A DNA stretch of 9,442 bases from JBBDYQ01 sp035553855 (lineage in GTDB: Bacteria; Actinomycetota; Thermoleophilia; Solirubrobacterales; Thermoleophilaceae), in assembly GCA_035553855.1 (NCBI GenBank), contig DATMJO010000045.1:1-9442 (forward strand), in the 5' to 3' direction. The notes below the pieces were generated by a model. That model saw only the letters and a list, made by a program, of their open reading frames with translations, had not been told where the DNA came from and searched no databases. Of the stretch, positions 1 to 6,989 are shown in pieces (the first letter of the stretch is position 1; every line of letters begins with the position of its first letter). Both the position numbers and the translations under genes were made by a program.

Positions 1-2043
1 CTCGTAGAGGCGCGGGTCGTACCCGCGGTACTCCTCGCCGCCCGCCGAGTTCTCCCCGGCCCCGTCCTGACCGGACTGGTAGTCGTAGTTCGTGTCCTGG
101 GCGGTGCCCGTGCGCGAGTACTTCCCGAAGAACGGCTTGTACTGGATCGGCGTCGTGGGCGGAGGGAACGAGCGGCACTTGTCGCCCTTCGCGACGATCA
201 TGAAGTCGTGCCAGATCCGGGCGGGGAACGTGCCGCCCGCGACGCTGATCCCGTGCACGCCGCGCATCTCGCGGAGCGCGTTGGGATAGCCGACCCAGAC
301 GGAGGTGGCGAGGTCGGGCGTGTAGCCGACGTACCAGGCGTCGTTGAAGTTGTCGGTCGTGCCGGTCTTGCCCGCCGAGGGGCAGCCGACCCCGGCCGCG
401 GTCCCCGTCCCGCTCGTGACGTTCTGCTGCAGGATCTTCGACGCCTCGAACGCGACGCCGTCGGGGATCACGCGCCGGCGCTTGGGCTCGCCGATCTCGT
501 CCACCTTGCCGTCCGGGAACTCGACCTTGAGGATCGCCTTCGGCTTCGAGTACATGCCCCCGGCCGCGAGCGTGGCGTAGGCCGATGCCATCTCGAGCGG
601 CGAGACGCCGAGGCGCAGGCCGCCGAGCGTCTCGGACGGGATGCTGTCGAGCTTCGTCCGGATGCCGAGCAGGCGCGCGGTCTCGGCGATCTTGTCGGGG
701 CCCAGATCGACGGCGAGCTGGGCGTAGACCGCGTTGTCGGACTTGAGCGTCGCGCGCACCAGGTTCATGCGCCCGCCGTAGCGGTCGTCGTAGGTCGAGA
801 CGCTCCAGGGCCCGTAGCCCGGGATGTTCAGGTTCAGCTTCTTCGAGACGTAGGTGGTGCTCGCCGGGTTCACTCCCTGCCGCAGCGCGGTCACCAGCGC
901 CATCGTCTTGAAGGCCGAACCGGGCTGGCGGTGCCCCTGCGCGGCCAGGTTGAAGGTGCGGTCGCGGTAGGTGCCGCTGTTCGCCATCGCGCGGATGTAG
1001 CCGGTGGCCGGGTCGATCGCCACGACGGCCGCGCTCGGGTCTCCCGGGAGGTTCAGCTGGCCCTGGATCGCCTCGCGCCCCTGGACCTGGAGCTTGGGGT
1101 TGATCGTGGTGTGGATCTTGAGCCCGCCGCGGCGGTAGGCGTTGACCCCGTACTCCTCGATGAGCTGCTCCTCGACGTAGTCGAAGAAGTACGGCTCGCG
1201 GCGGCGGGTGTAGCGGCGTCCCGGCTTCAGGCCGAGCGGGGCCGAGGCGGCCTCCTCGGCGCGCCCCGGCGAGATGTGGCCGTTGTCCACCATCGCCTGG
1301 AGCACCTCGTTGCGGCGCTCGAGGGCGGCCGTGGGGTTGCGGAAGGGGTTGTACTGCGACGGCGCCTGCGGCAGGCCGGCCAGCAGCGCCGACTCCTCGA
1401 GCGTCAGCTCGCGGGCGTGCTTGGCGAAGAACACCGACGCGGCGGCCTCGATGCCGACGGCGGTGCGGCCGTTGACCGTGCCGTAGGGGATCGAGTTGAG
1501 GTACTCGCGGAGGATCCAGCGCTTCGAGCGCTCCTGCTCGAGCTCGGATGCGAGCTTGGCCTCGCGGATCTTGCGCTCGAAGTTGCGCTGGGCGTTCTCG
1601 ATGTAGAGCGCGCGAACGAGCTGCTGGGTGATGGTGGAGCCGCCCTGCACGGTCTTGCCGGACTCGAGGTTCTTGATGCCCGCGCGGACGATCGACTCGT
1701 AGTCGACGCCCTTGTGCTCGTAGAAGCGCTCGTCCTCGATCGCGACGGTGGCGCGGCGCAGGTCGAGCGGCATCTTCTTCCAGGGGATCGGCTCGCGGAT
1801 CACGTCCGACTGCACGTAGCCGAGACGCGATCCGTCGGCGGCGTAGATGATCGAGCTGGCGCCCTTGTCGATGGGCTTCAGCTCGGAGAGGTCCGGCGCG
1901 GTGGCGGCGATGGCCGCGATGTACCCGACGACCGAGAGCACGCCGACGACGATCGTCGTGACGACGATTCCGACGGCGACGAGGGCGCCGCGACCCTTGC
2001 CGCCGTTCCTGGCACGGCGCTGCTGACGCTTGCGATGGCTCAC
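1..2043 (-). CDS. Class A penicillin-binding protein (PBP1A-like), bifunctional transglycosylase/transpeptidase, C-terminus cut by window edge
   Basis: Polymerises lipid II into glycan strands and cross-links stem peptides at the outer face of the cytoplasmic membrane. Translating the minus strand gives 681 uninterrupted codons with no stop before the left edge. Order of parts: basic cytoplasmic tail (1-19); one membrane anchor (about 20-44); GT51 transglycosylase domain with EDERFYEHKG, whose catalytic Glu is residue 103, and the GGSTITQQ motif (134-141); then the transpeptidase domain with SAFK (Ser376 nucleophile, Lys379), SDN (435-437) and KTGTT (559-563). All catalytic motifs are intact. 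Past about residue 640 the tail is Gly/Asp/Asn-rich and looks disordered; its end is not visible. The start is GTG at 2043, which overlaps the upstream MscS stop in a GTGA, so the two are probably translationally coupled. Identification as a class A PBP is secure; the exact paralogue (ponA/mrcA type) is not assigned. Confidence 0.95.
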   Translation of the reverse strand, partial: MSHRKRQQRRARNGGKGRGALVAVGIVVTTIVVGVLSVVGYIAAIAATAPDLSELKPIDKGASSIIYAADGSRLGYVQSDVIREPIPWKKMPLDLRRATVAIEDERFYEHKGVDYESIVRAGIKNLESGKTVQGGSTITQQLVRALYIENAQRNFERKIREAKLASELEQERSKRWILREYLNSIPYGTVNGRTAVGIEAAASVFFAKHARELTLEESALLAGLPQAPSQYNPFRNPTAALERRNEVLQAMVDNGHISPGRAEEAASAPLGLKPGRRYTRRREPYFFDYVEEQLIEEYGVNAYRRGGLKIHTTINPKLQVQGREAIQGQLNLPGDPSAAVVAIDPATGYIRAMANSGTYRDRTFNLAAQGHRQPGSAFKTMALVTALRQGVNPASTTYVSKKLNLNIPGYGPWSVSTYDDRYGGRMNLVRATLKSDNAVYAQLAVDLGPDKIAETARLLGIRTKLDSIPSETLGGLRLGVSPLEMASAYATLAAGGMYSKPKAILKVEFPDGKVDEIGEPKRRRVIPDGVAFEASKILQQNVTSGTGTAAGVGCPSAGKTGTTDNFNDAWYVGYTPDLATSVWVGYPNALREMRGVHGISVAGGTFPARIWHDFMIVAKGDKCRSFPPPTTPIQYKPFFGKYSRTGTAQDTNYDYQSGQDGAGENSAGGEEYRGYDPRLYE

Positions 2044-2831
2044 GGCTCCGAGGCGTTCGAGGATAGAGCCTGCTTTCGGAGACGTTCGAGGCATTCGCCC
2101 CGAACCCTCGCCGCGATGGCTCCGCGCTCCTCGGGGCGCTCGGCCCAGGTGGACGCGGTCAGCCTGATGCCCTCGCGGTCGACCTCGGCGATCGACACGT
2201 CGAGGTCGGCGTCCCGGCGGAGCGCGGCGAGCGCCGCCTCCACGTCGGCGTCGCGGTCGATCCAGAGCGACACCTCGACCCGCACGCGCGACTCGACGAG
2301 CGTGTGGTTCTCCACCGTGGACTGCGCGAGGCGCTCGTTCGGGATCACGAGGCGGCGCCCGTCGCCCGTGCGGACGTAGGTGTAGGTGAGCCGCACGTCC
2401 TCGACGGTGCCGTCGGAGCCCTCGAAGGTCACGAAGTCGCCGACCCTGATCGGCTGGGTGATCGCGAGCAGGATCCCCGCCACGGCGTTCGCGAGCGTCT
2501 GGCGCGCCGCGAAGCCGACGACGAGGCCGAGCACGGCCGACGACGCGAGCACGCCGGTGGCCACGCGCTTGACCGCGGGGAACTGGCTGAGCGCGAGCGC
2601 GATGCCGATCACGACGATCGCCGCGAAGACGAGGCGGCGGACGAGCCGCAGCCGCGTGTCGGCCTCGGGCGAGAGCGCGCGGCCCGTGACGGTCGCGCCG
2701 AGGGCCCGGCCGCGGCGGATGAGCGCCCGGTCGATGAACTGGGCGAGCACGAAGGCCGCGATCAGGGTGGCGACGGCGGTGACCTCGTTGCGGTAGTCCT
2801 CCCAGGCTGCGATGGGCACGTCGAAGGGCAT
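2040..2831 (-). CDS. Small-conductance mechanosensitive channel, MscS family
   Basis: Membrane channel that opens under high membrane tension and releases solutes during hypo-osmotic shock. The 263-residue protein has three hydrophobic segments (about 17-38, 64-82 and the Gly/Ala-rich pore helix 90-125), then the MscS beta-domain. Recognisable features are the pore helix containing GFAARQTLAN, followed by QPIRVGDFV, the GTVEDV turn, and RLVIPNERL near 160-168. The C-terminal alpha/beta part (about 175-263) completes a minimal MscS core with no extra N-terminal sensor helices. ATG at 2831 is chosen because the hydrophobic core begins soon after it and a TAGCCT -10-like hexamer lies 8 nt upstream, which suits a leaderless mRNA. 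The frame stays open upstream to 2981, but that extension is Ala/Ser/Thr-rich and would run through the opposite-strand gene. The 3' end overlaps the PBP start by 4 nt. Pairing with a wall synthase fits a turgor/wall-integrity operon (inference). Confidence 0.92.
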   Translation of the reverse strand: MPFDVPIAAWEDYRNEVTAVATLIAAFVLAQFIDRALIRRGRALGATVTGRALSPEADTRLRLVRRLVFAAIVVIGIALALSQFPAVKRVATGVLASSAVLGLVVGFAARQTLANAVAGILLAITQPIRVGDFVTFEGSDGTVEDVRLTYTYVRTGDGRRLVIPNERLAQSTVENHTLVESRVRVEVSLWIDRDADVEAALAALRRDADLDVSIAEVDREGIRLTASTWAERPEERGAIAARVRGECLERLRKQALSSNASEP

Positions 2832-2839
2832 AGCGCAGC

Positions 2840-2845
2840 AGGCTA
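2840..2845 (-). promoter_or_regulatory. Putative -10 element (TAGCCT) for the mscS-PBP operon
   Basis: On the minus strand TAGCCT matches the actinobacterial TANNNT -10 pattern. Eight nucleotides separate it from the MscS ATG, the spacing expected if transcription starts at or next to the start codon (leaderless). No convincing -35 is visible in the GC-rich sequence beyond it, and no Shine-Dalgarno precedes the ATG. Six-base matches are weak evidence; the position is what supports the call. Confidence 0.45.
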
Positions 2846-2849
2846 CCTT
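2844..2849 (+). promoter_or_regulatory. Putative -10 element (TACCTT) for the mannosyltransferase operon
   Basis: TACCTT fits TANNNT and lies in the 46-bp divergent gap, sharing two bases with the opposite-strand -10. Transcription would begin near 2856-2858, giving a leader of about 20 nt before the GTG at 2878. No clear -35 is present. If real, the two polymerases would compete for the same few bases, so the two operons could not both be fired at once. Confidence 0.35.
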
Positions 2850-2877
2850 CGCCTGGGCGCTGCCCGCGGGCGTAGGC

Positions 2878-3987
2878 GTGGCGCTGGCCAGCCGGGCGGC
2901 GGTCCTGGCCGTCGCCGTGCTCGCGGCGCTCACGGCCGACATCTCGCCGAACGCCGCGAGCTTCGACGCCCGCGGGCTCACCCACCCGCTCGGCGGCGCG
3001 GGCGACGTGCTGCTGTCGCCGCTCGCCCGCTGGGATGCCGTCTGGTACCTGTCGATCGCCTGGAACGGCTATGGCGCGACGGGGATCGAGTCGGCGTTCT
3101 TCCCCCTCTACCCGCTGCTCGTGTGGGTCGTGGGCGGAGGGCCGCTGGCGTCGCCCGGCACGCTGCTGGTCGCCGCCTACGGCGTCTCGCTCGGGGCGTT
3201 CGCCGGCGCGCTCCACCTGCTCCATCGCCTGGCCGAGATCGAGCTGGGCAGGCCCGCCGCCCGGGCGACGCTGCTGTTGCTCGCGTTCTTCCCGGCGTCC
3301 CTGTGGTTCGGCGCGCCCTACTCCGAGAGCCTCTTCCTGCTGCTCTCGGTCGGCGCCTTCTACGCGGCGCGGACCGACCGGCTCGCGGTCGCGGGCGCGT
3401 GCGCGGGACTGGCCTCGGCCACGCGCAGCGCAGGGATCGTCCTCGTGCTGCCGCTCCTCATGATGTCCGGCTGGAGGCGGCAGTCGTGGTGGCTCGCCCT
3501 CGGCCCGGCGGGGCTCGCCGCCTACAGCGCCTACCTGGGCCTCGCGCACGGGGACGCGCTCGCCTGGCTCGACATCCAGCAGGCCTGGTTCCGGGAGTTC
3601 GCCGGGCCGTTCGGCGGGGTGTGGGACGCCCTGGTGGTCGGCTGGCGCTCCTTCGGCGACCTCGGCGCGGCGGGGGCCACCGGCGAGCTGGCCCGGCGCA
3701 ACGTCGTGGACCTGCCGTTCCTCGCCTTCGCGCTCGTCGGGCTCGTGGGCGTGTGGATGCGGCTTCCGCGCCCCTACGGCGTCTACGTCCTGTGCGCGCT
3801 CGCGCTGCCGCTCTCGTTCCCCGTCGCCCAGGAGCCGCTCATGTCGCTGCCGCGCTTCGTCTCCGTCCTCTTCCCGGTCTTCATGTGGCTCGCGATCGCG
3901 GTCAGGCTGGAGCGCGCGCTCGTGGTCTCGGGGCTGGGACTCGGCCTGCTCACCGCGTGGTTCGCCACCTGGGAGTGGGTCGCGTGA
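2878..3987 (+). CDS. Integral membrane glycosyltransferase, PIG-V-like (GT-C mannosyltransferase)
   Basis: A polytopic membrane protein of 369 residues from this start, with about eight to ten hydrophobic segments. After the first helix an extracytoplasmic loop carries RWDAVWYLSIAWNGYG (about 51-66), then SAFFPLYPLL. This matches the hallmark of the PIG-V/GT76 mannosyltransferases, in which an Asp in the first loop and the FFP-x-P stretch are conserved. Eukaryotic members add the second mannose to GPI anchors from dolichol-phosphate-mannose; bacterial relatives are presumed to use polyprenyl-phosphate sugars, and the acceptor here is unknown. The start is uncertain: GTG 2878 sits just before the first helix and downstream of the TACCTT hexamer, whereas ATG 2812 in the same frame would overlap the divergent mscS by 20 nt and add a 22-residue extension. 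The stop overlaps the HAD start as GTGA. The family call is good, but the substrate is not known. Confidence 0.82.
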   Translation: MALASRAAVLAVAVLAALTADISPNAASFDARGLTHPLGGAGDVLLSPLARWDAVWYLSIAWNGYGATGIESAFFPLYPLLVWVVGGGPLASPGTLLVAAYGVSLGAFAGALHLLHRLAEIELGRPAARATLLLLAFFPASLWFGAPYSESLFLLLSVGAFYAARTDRLAVAGACAGLASATRSAGIVLVLPLLMMSGWRRQSWWLALGPAGLAAYSAYLGLAHGDALAWLDIQQAWFREFAGPFGGVWDALVVGWRSFGDLGAAGATGELARRNVVDLPFLAFALVGLVGVWMRLPRPYGVYVLCALALPLSFPVAQEPLMSLPRFVSVLFPVFMWLAIAVRLERALVVSGLGLGLLTAWFATWEWVA

Positions 3988-4661
3988 TCCGCGCCGTGCT
4001 GCTCGACGTGCTCGGGACGCTCGTGGAGCTCCTGCCGCCCGCGCCGCGCCTGCGCCGCGAGCTGGCCGCGCGCGGGATCGACGTGTCGCTGGAGCAGGCG
4101 GGCGCCGCGTTCGGCGCCGAGATCTCCTATTACCTCGCGCACCACATGGAGGGCTCGACGCGCGCCGGGCTCGAGGACCTCCGCGACCGTTGCGCGGCCG
4201 AGACGCGGCGCGCGCTCGACCTCGGCGAGGAGCGGCAGGCCGACGTGCGCGCCGCCATGCTCGGAGCGCTCGAGTTCGGCGCCTACCCGGACGCGGTTCC
4301 GGCCCTCGAGTCGCTGCGGGCGGCGGGGCTTCGCCGGGTGGCGGCGAGCAACTGGGACTGCTCGCTGCCGGACGGCCTCGCGATGGCGGGGCTCGGCGGG
4401 CTGCTGGACGGAGCGGTGTCCTCCGCCGTCGCCGGGGCCGCGAAGCCGGACCCCGCCGTCTTCCTCGCGGCGCTCGAGCTGGCGGGCTGCGAGCCGGGCG
4501 AGGCGCTGTTCGCGGGCGACTCGCTCGAGAACGACGTGGAGGGCGCGCTCGCGTGCGGGATGCAGGCGGCGCTCGTGCTCCGCGAGGGCGATCCGCCTCC
4601 CGGCGTGCGGGTGGTGCGCTCGCTCACCGAGCTTCCCGCGCTCGCTGCCTCCCTAACCTGA
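3984..4661 (+). CDS. HAD superfamily hydrolase (subfamily IA-like) with atypical motif I
   Basis: A 225-residue Rossmann-like hydrolase with an inserted helical cap (about 15-95). HAD motifs are visible in order: motif I LLDVLGTLV with nucleophile Asp8; motif II VAASNWD with Ser122; motif III Lys154 in AAKPDPAVF; and motif IV AGDSLENDVEGA with Asp179 and Asp184. Motif I normally reads DxDxT, and its second Asp is the general acid/base of phosphatases. Here that position is Leu10. The same loss occurs in some HAD-IA relatives such as HDHD3-like proteins and, with other residues, in haloacid dehalogenases, so a phosphatase role should not be assumed. GTG 3984 overlaps the mannosyltransferase stop (GTGA), so the pair is probably coupled. 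The downstream stop TGA may itself overlap the CPBP start. The substrate is unknown. Confidence 0.85.
   Translation: MIRAVLLDVLGTLVELLPPAPRLRRELAARGIDVSLEQAGAAFGAEISYYLAHHMEGSTRAGLEDLRDRCAAETRRALDLGEERQADVRAAMLGALEFGAYPDAVPALESLRAAGLRRVAASNWDCSLPDGLAMAGLGGLLDGAVSSAVAGAAKPDPAVFLAALELAGCEPGEALFAGDSLENDVEGALACGMQAALVLREGDPPPGVRVVRSLTELPALAASLT
4654..4659 (+). promoter_or_regulatory. Possible internal -10 element (TAACCT) before the CPBP gene
   Basis: TAACCT fits TANNNT and ends inside the HAD stop codon. A start of transcription about 7-8 nt later would fall at 4667-4668, next to a second in-frame CTG (4667), compatible with a leaderless sub-operon transcript. AT-containing hexamers are rare in this DNA, but overlap with the stop codon can explain this one, so confidence is low. 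Confidence 0.25.
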
Positions 4662-5503
4662 CTGGCCTGGCCGCGCACGCAGACACCCTGGGGCACCCCC
4701 CGCCGCCGTCCCCGCCGGAGCTTCCGGAGGGCGCCGACCCGCGGCCGCCGTGGCCCTGGTGGTACGGCCTCGTCGCGCTCGGCGTGGCGTTCATCGGGAG
4801 CAACCTGCTCTCGATACCGATCATCGTGGTTGCCTCCGAGGGCGACGAGCTGACGCCCGTCGGCGCGCTGCTGACGACGCTCGTCCTCGACGGCACCCTG
4901 ATCGCCACCGCGCTCCTGTTCGCGGGCATGATCCGCCGGCCGAAGGCCTGGCACTTCGGGCTGCGGGCCACCCGGCTCTGGGGCGCGGTCGGCTGGAGCG
5001 CCCTGGCCTACCTCGCCTACATCGCGTTCGCTGCGATCTACGTCGTGACGGTCGGGGAGCCGGCGGAGCAGACGACGGCCGACGACGTGGGCGCCGACGA
5101 GGGCGGCCTGGCCCTCCTGAACGCGGGCCTCCTGTTCGTGGTGCTCGCGCCGATCGGCGAGGAGTTCTTCTTCCGCGGCTTCCTCTACCGGACGCTCCGC
5201 TCGCGCTTCCGCGTGCTGCCGGCCGCGCTGTTCGCGGGCGCCGTCTTCGGGTCGATCCACGTGTTCACCGGCCTCGAGGCGGTGCCGATCCTCGGCGGGC
5301 TCGGCGTGATCCTCTGCCTCCTCTACGAGAAGACCGGGTCGCTCTACCCGTGCATCGCCCTGCACGTGGTGAACAACACGCTGGCCTACGGCGCGACGAC
5401 CGACGCGGGCGCCGCCGAGGCGCTCGCCTTCGGCGTGCCGATGCTCGCCGCCTGCTTCCTGCTCCCGCGCTTCCTGCACCGCTCGTCCCCCGCGCTGCCG
5501 TGA
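4658..5503 (+). CDS. CPBP family intramembrane glutamic endopeptidase (CAAX protease/Rce1-like), probable CTG start
   Basis: A polytopic membrane protease-family protein, 281 residues from CTG 4658. A Pro-rich cytoplasmic head (13-34) ending WPWW leads into about seven or eight hydrophobic segments. Family motifs are complete: EEFFFR (Glu168, Glu169, Arg173), FGSIH (Phe197, His201) and HVVNN (His236, Asn240). Bacterial members include proteins linked to bacteriocin self-immunity and others of unknown target; no precursor peptide is seen nearby. No ATG, GTG or TTG occurs in frame between GTG 4553, deep inside the HAD gene, and GTG 4784, which would delete the Pro-rich head and part of the first helix. 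CTG 4658 overlaps the HAD TGA in a CTGA, matching the 4-nt geometry of all other junctions here. CTG 4667 is a second candidate. The 3' end overlaps the ABC ATPase start (GTGA), suggesting joint expression with the transporter. Confidence 0.85.
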   Translation: MTGLAAHADTLGHPPPPSPPELPEGADPRPPWPWWYGLVALGVAFIGSNLLSIPIIVVASEGDELTPVGALLTTLVLDGTLIATALLFAGMIRRPKAWHFGLRATRLWGAVGWSALAYLAYIAFAAIYVVTVGEPAEQTTADDVGADEGGLALLNAGLLFVVLAPIGEEFFFRGFLYRTLRSRFRVLPAALFAGAVFGSIHVFTGLEAVPILGGLGVILCLLYEKTGSLYPCIALHVVNNTLAYGATTDAGAAEALAFGVPMLAACFLLPRFLHRSSPALP

Positions 5504-6222
5504 GCGCCGTCGTCGCGCGCTCGCTGCGCAAGCGCTACGGGTCGCTCCTCGCGGTCGACGGCATCGACTTCCAGGTCGAGCCGGGCGAGTGCTTCGGCTT
5601 CCTCGGCCCCAACGGCGCGGGGAAGACCACGACGATGAAGATGATCTACGGCCTCGCCTCGATGGACGAGGGCGACCTGAGCGTGCTCGGGCTCGACGTG
5701 CGCACCCAGCGCCGCGAGGTCAAGGCCCGGCTCGGGGTCGTCCCGCAGGAGTCGAACCTGGACAACGACCTCACCGTCCGCGAGAACCTCGAGCTTCAGG
5801 CCGTCTACCACCGGATCCCGGTCGACGGGCGGGTGGACCGCCTGCTCGAGAGCGCGCTCCTTTCCTCGCGGGGCGACGACCGGCCGCGGATGCTCTCCGG
5901 AGGGATGAAGCGGCGGCTCCTGATCGCGCGGGCGCTCGTCAACGACCCCGGCCTCATCGTCCTGGACGAGCCGACGACCGGGCTCGACCCGCAGGCGCGG
6001 CTGGCGATCTGGGAACAGCTCGACGAGTTGCGGGAGCGCGGTGTCACGCTGCTGCTCACGACGCACTACATGGAGGAGGCCGACCGCCTCTGCGACCGGC
6101 TCGCGATCATGACGAGCGGCCGGATCGTGGCGCTCGGCACGCCGTCCGAGCTGCGCGAGCGCTACGGGCAGGAGACGCTCGAGGGCGTCTTCCTGGCGAT
6201 CACCGGGAGGGAGTTCGAGTGA
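5500..6222 (+). CDS. ABC transporter ATP-binding protein (DrrA/NodI-like exporter type)
   Basis: Cytoplasmic ATPase that powers the ABC-2 permease encoded next to it. All nucleotide-binding motifs are present in 240 residues: Walker A GPNGAGKTT (36-44), Q-loop Gln83 in VVPQE, signature LSGGM (132-136), Walker B LIVLDEP with Asp156 and Glu157, D-loop GLD (161-163) and switch His189 in TTHYMEEAD. The stretch NLDNDLTVRENL resembles NodI/DrrA ATPases of lipo-oligosaccharide and drug exporters. It ends shortly after the LEGVFLAITGRE segment, so it lacks the longer C-terminal extension of many DrrA proteins (which often exceed 300 residues). GTG 5500 overlaps the CPBP stop, and the stop overlaps the permease start, both as GTGA. 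The substrate cannot be told from sequence. Confidence 0.95.
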   Translation: MSAVVARSLRKRYGSLLAVDGIDFQVEPGECFGFLGPNGAGKTTTMKMIYGLASMDEGDLSVLGLDVRTQRREVKARLGVVPQESNLDNDLTVRENLELQAVYHRIPVDGRVDRLLESALLSSRGDDRPRMLSGGMKRRLLIARALVNDPGLIVLDEPTTGLDPQARLAIWEQLDELRERGVTLLLTTHYMEEADRLCDRLAIMTSGRIVALGTPSELRERYGQETLEGVFLAITGREFE

Positions 6223-6989
6223 TCGCCCTGCCGAGCCCCCGGGCCGCGGCGGCCGTCTGGCGCCGCGACCTGCGCGTGTTCTCGCGGGCGTGGCGGGGGA
6301 CACTCCTGCCGCAGTTCCTCGACCCCGTGATCTACCTGCTCGCGATGGGGTTCGGCCTCGGGGCCTACCTCGCGGAGGTCAACGGCATCCCGTACGAGCG
6401 CTTCATCGCTTCGGGCCTCGTGGCCTCGGCGGCGATGTGGGCGGCGTCGTTCGAGTCGACCTGGAACGTCTACTGGAAGATGGAGGAGGCGCGCCTCTAC
6501 GACGCGATGATCGCGACGCCGCTCGAGCCGCAGGACATCGTGGCGGGCGAGGCCGCCTGGGCGGCCACCCGCGCGACCGTCTACGGGACGAGCTTCCTCG
6601 TGATCGTGGGGCTGTTCGGGTTCATCGCCTCGCCCTGGGCGATCGCGCTGCCGCTGTTCGTGGCGCTCGGCGGGCTGTGCTTCTCGATGTGCGGCCTGGC
6701 GTTCAGCTCGCTGATCCCGAAGATGGACTACTACTCGTACTACTTCACGCTGTTCATCACGCCGCTGTTCCTGTTCAGCGGCGTCTTCTACCCGCTCGAC
6801 CGCCTGCCGGACTGGGTCTCGATCATCGCGTTCCTGAGCCCGCTCCACCACCTCGTCGAGATCACGCGCGGGATGATCCTCGGCCCCGAGCTTCTGTCCG
6901 TGCTGGGGCACTCGGCCTGGCTCGCCGTTGTCACCTCACTGCTGTTCCTCGTGCCCGCCCGCGCCATGCGACGGCGCCTGGTGGCATGA
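6219..6989 (+). CDS. ABC-2 type transporter permease (NodJ/DrrB-like)
   Basis: The membrane half of the exporter, 256 residues with about six transmembrane segments (roughly 32-50, 62-78, 112-136, 141-165, 172-191 and 231-247). A basic, amphipathic N-terminus (WRRDLRVFSRAWRG) precedes the first helix, as usual for ABC-2 permeases. The segment FSGVFYPLDRLPDW followed by LSPLHHLVEITRG is the characteristic C-terminal signature of NodJ/DrrB-type proteins. GTG 6219 overlaps the ATPase stop (GTGA). The stop overlaps the ATG of the L,D-transpeptidase gene (ATGA), so a wall enzyme is coupled to the exporter. Family identity is firm. Possible cargo includes a lipid-linked saccharide, wall precursor or toxic compound, but nothing in the window decides between them. 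Confidence 0.93.
   Translation: MIALPSPRAAAAVWRRDLRVFSRAWRGTLLPQFLDPVIYLLAMGFGLGAYLAEVNGIPYERFIASGLVASAAMWAASFESTWNVYWKMEEARLYDAMIATPLEPQDIVAGEAAWAATRATVYGTSFLVIVGLFGFIASPWAIALPLFVALGGLCFSMCGLAFSSLIPKMDYYSYYFTLFITPLFLFSGVFYPLDRLPDWVSIIAFLSPLHHLVEITRGMILGPELLSVLGHSAWLAVVTSLLFLVPARAMRRRLVA

Noticed and set aside
208..2379. Long plus-strand open frame (723 codons) over the PBP gene
   Set aside because: Arg/Asp/Gly/Val-rich low-information product antisense to a PBP with all catalytic motifs intact; a typical artefact of very high GC content.
2822..2851. Inverted repeat CGAAGG...CCTTCG around the divergent start region
   Set aside because: Arms are only 6 bp with an 18-nt spacer, and one arm lies in MscS coding sequence; it could be an operator but is easily expected by chance.
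2832..2981. N-terminal extension of MscS up to position 2981
   Set aside because: It would run antisense through the start of the mannosyltransferase gene; the extension is Ala/Ser/Thr-rich without a signal peptide, and the -10/ATG spacing favours 2831.
4283..5479. Minus-strand open frame opposite the HAD and CPBP genes
   Set aside because: Composition (Glu/Arg/Ala/Gly-rich) mirrors the antisense of GC-rich coding DNA, and no family motif is present.
5386..6303. Minus-strand open frame opposite the ABC ATPase
   Set aside because: Antisense of a complete ABC ATPase; no recognisable fold or motif.
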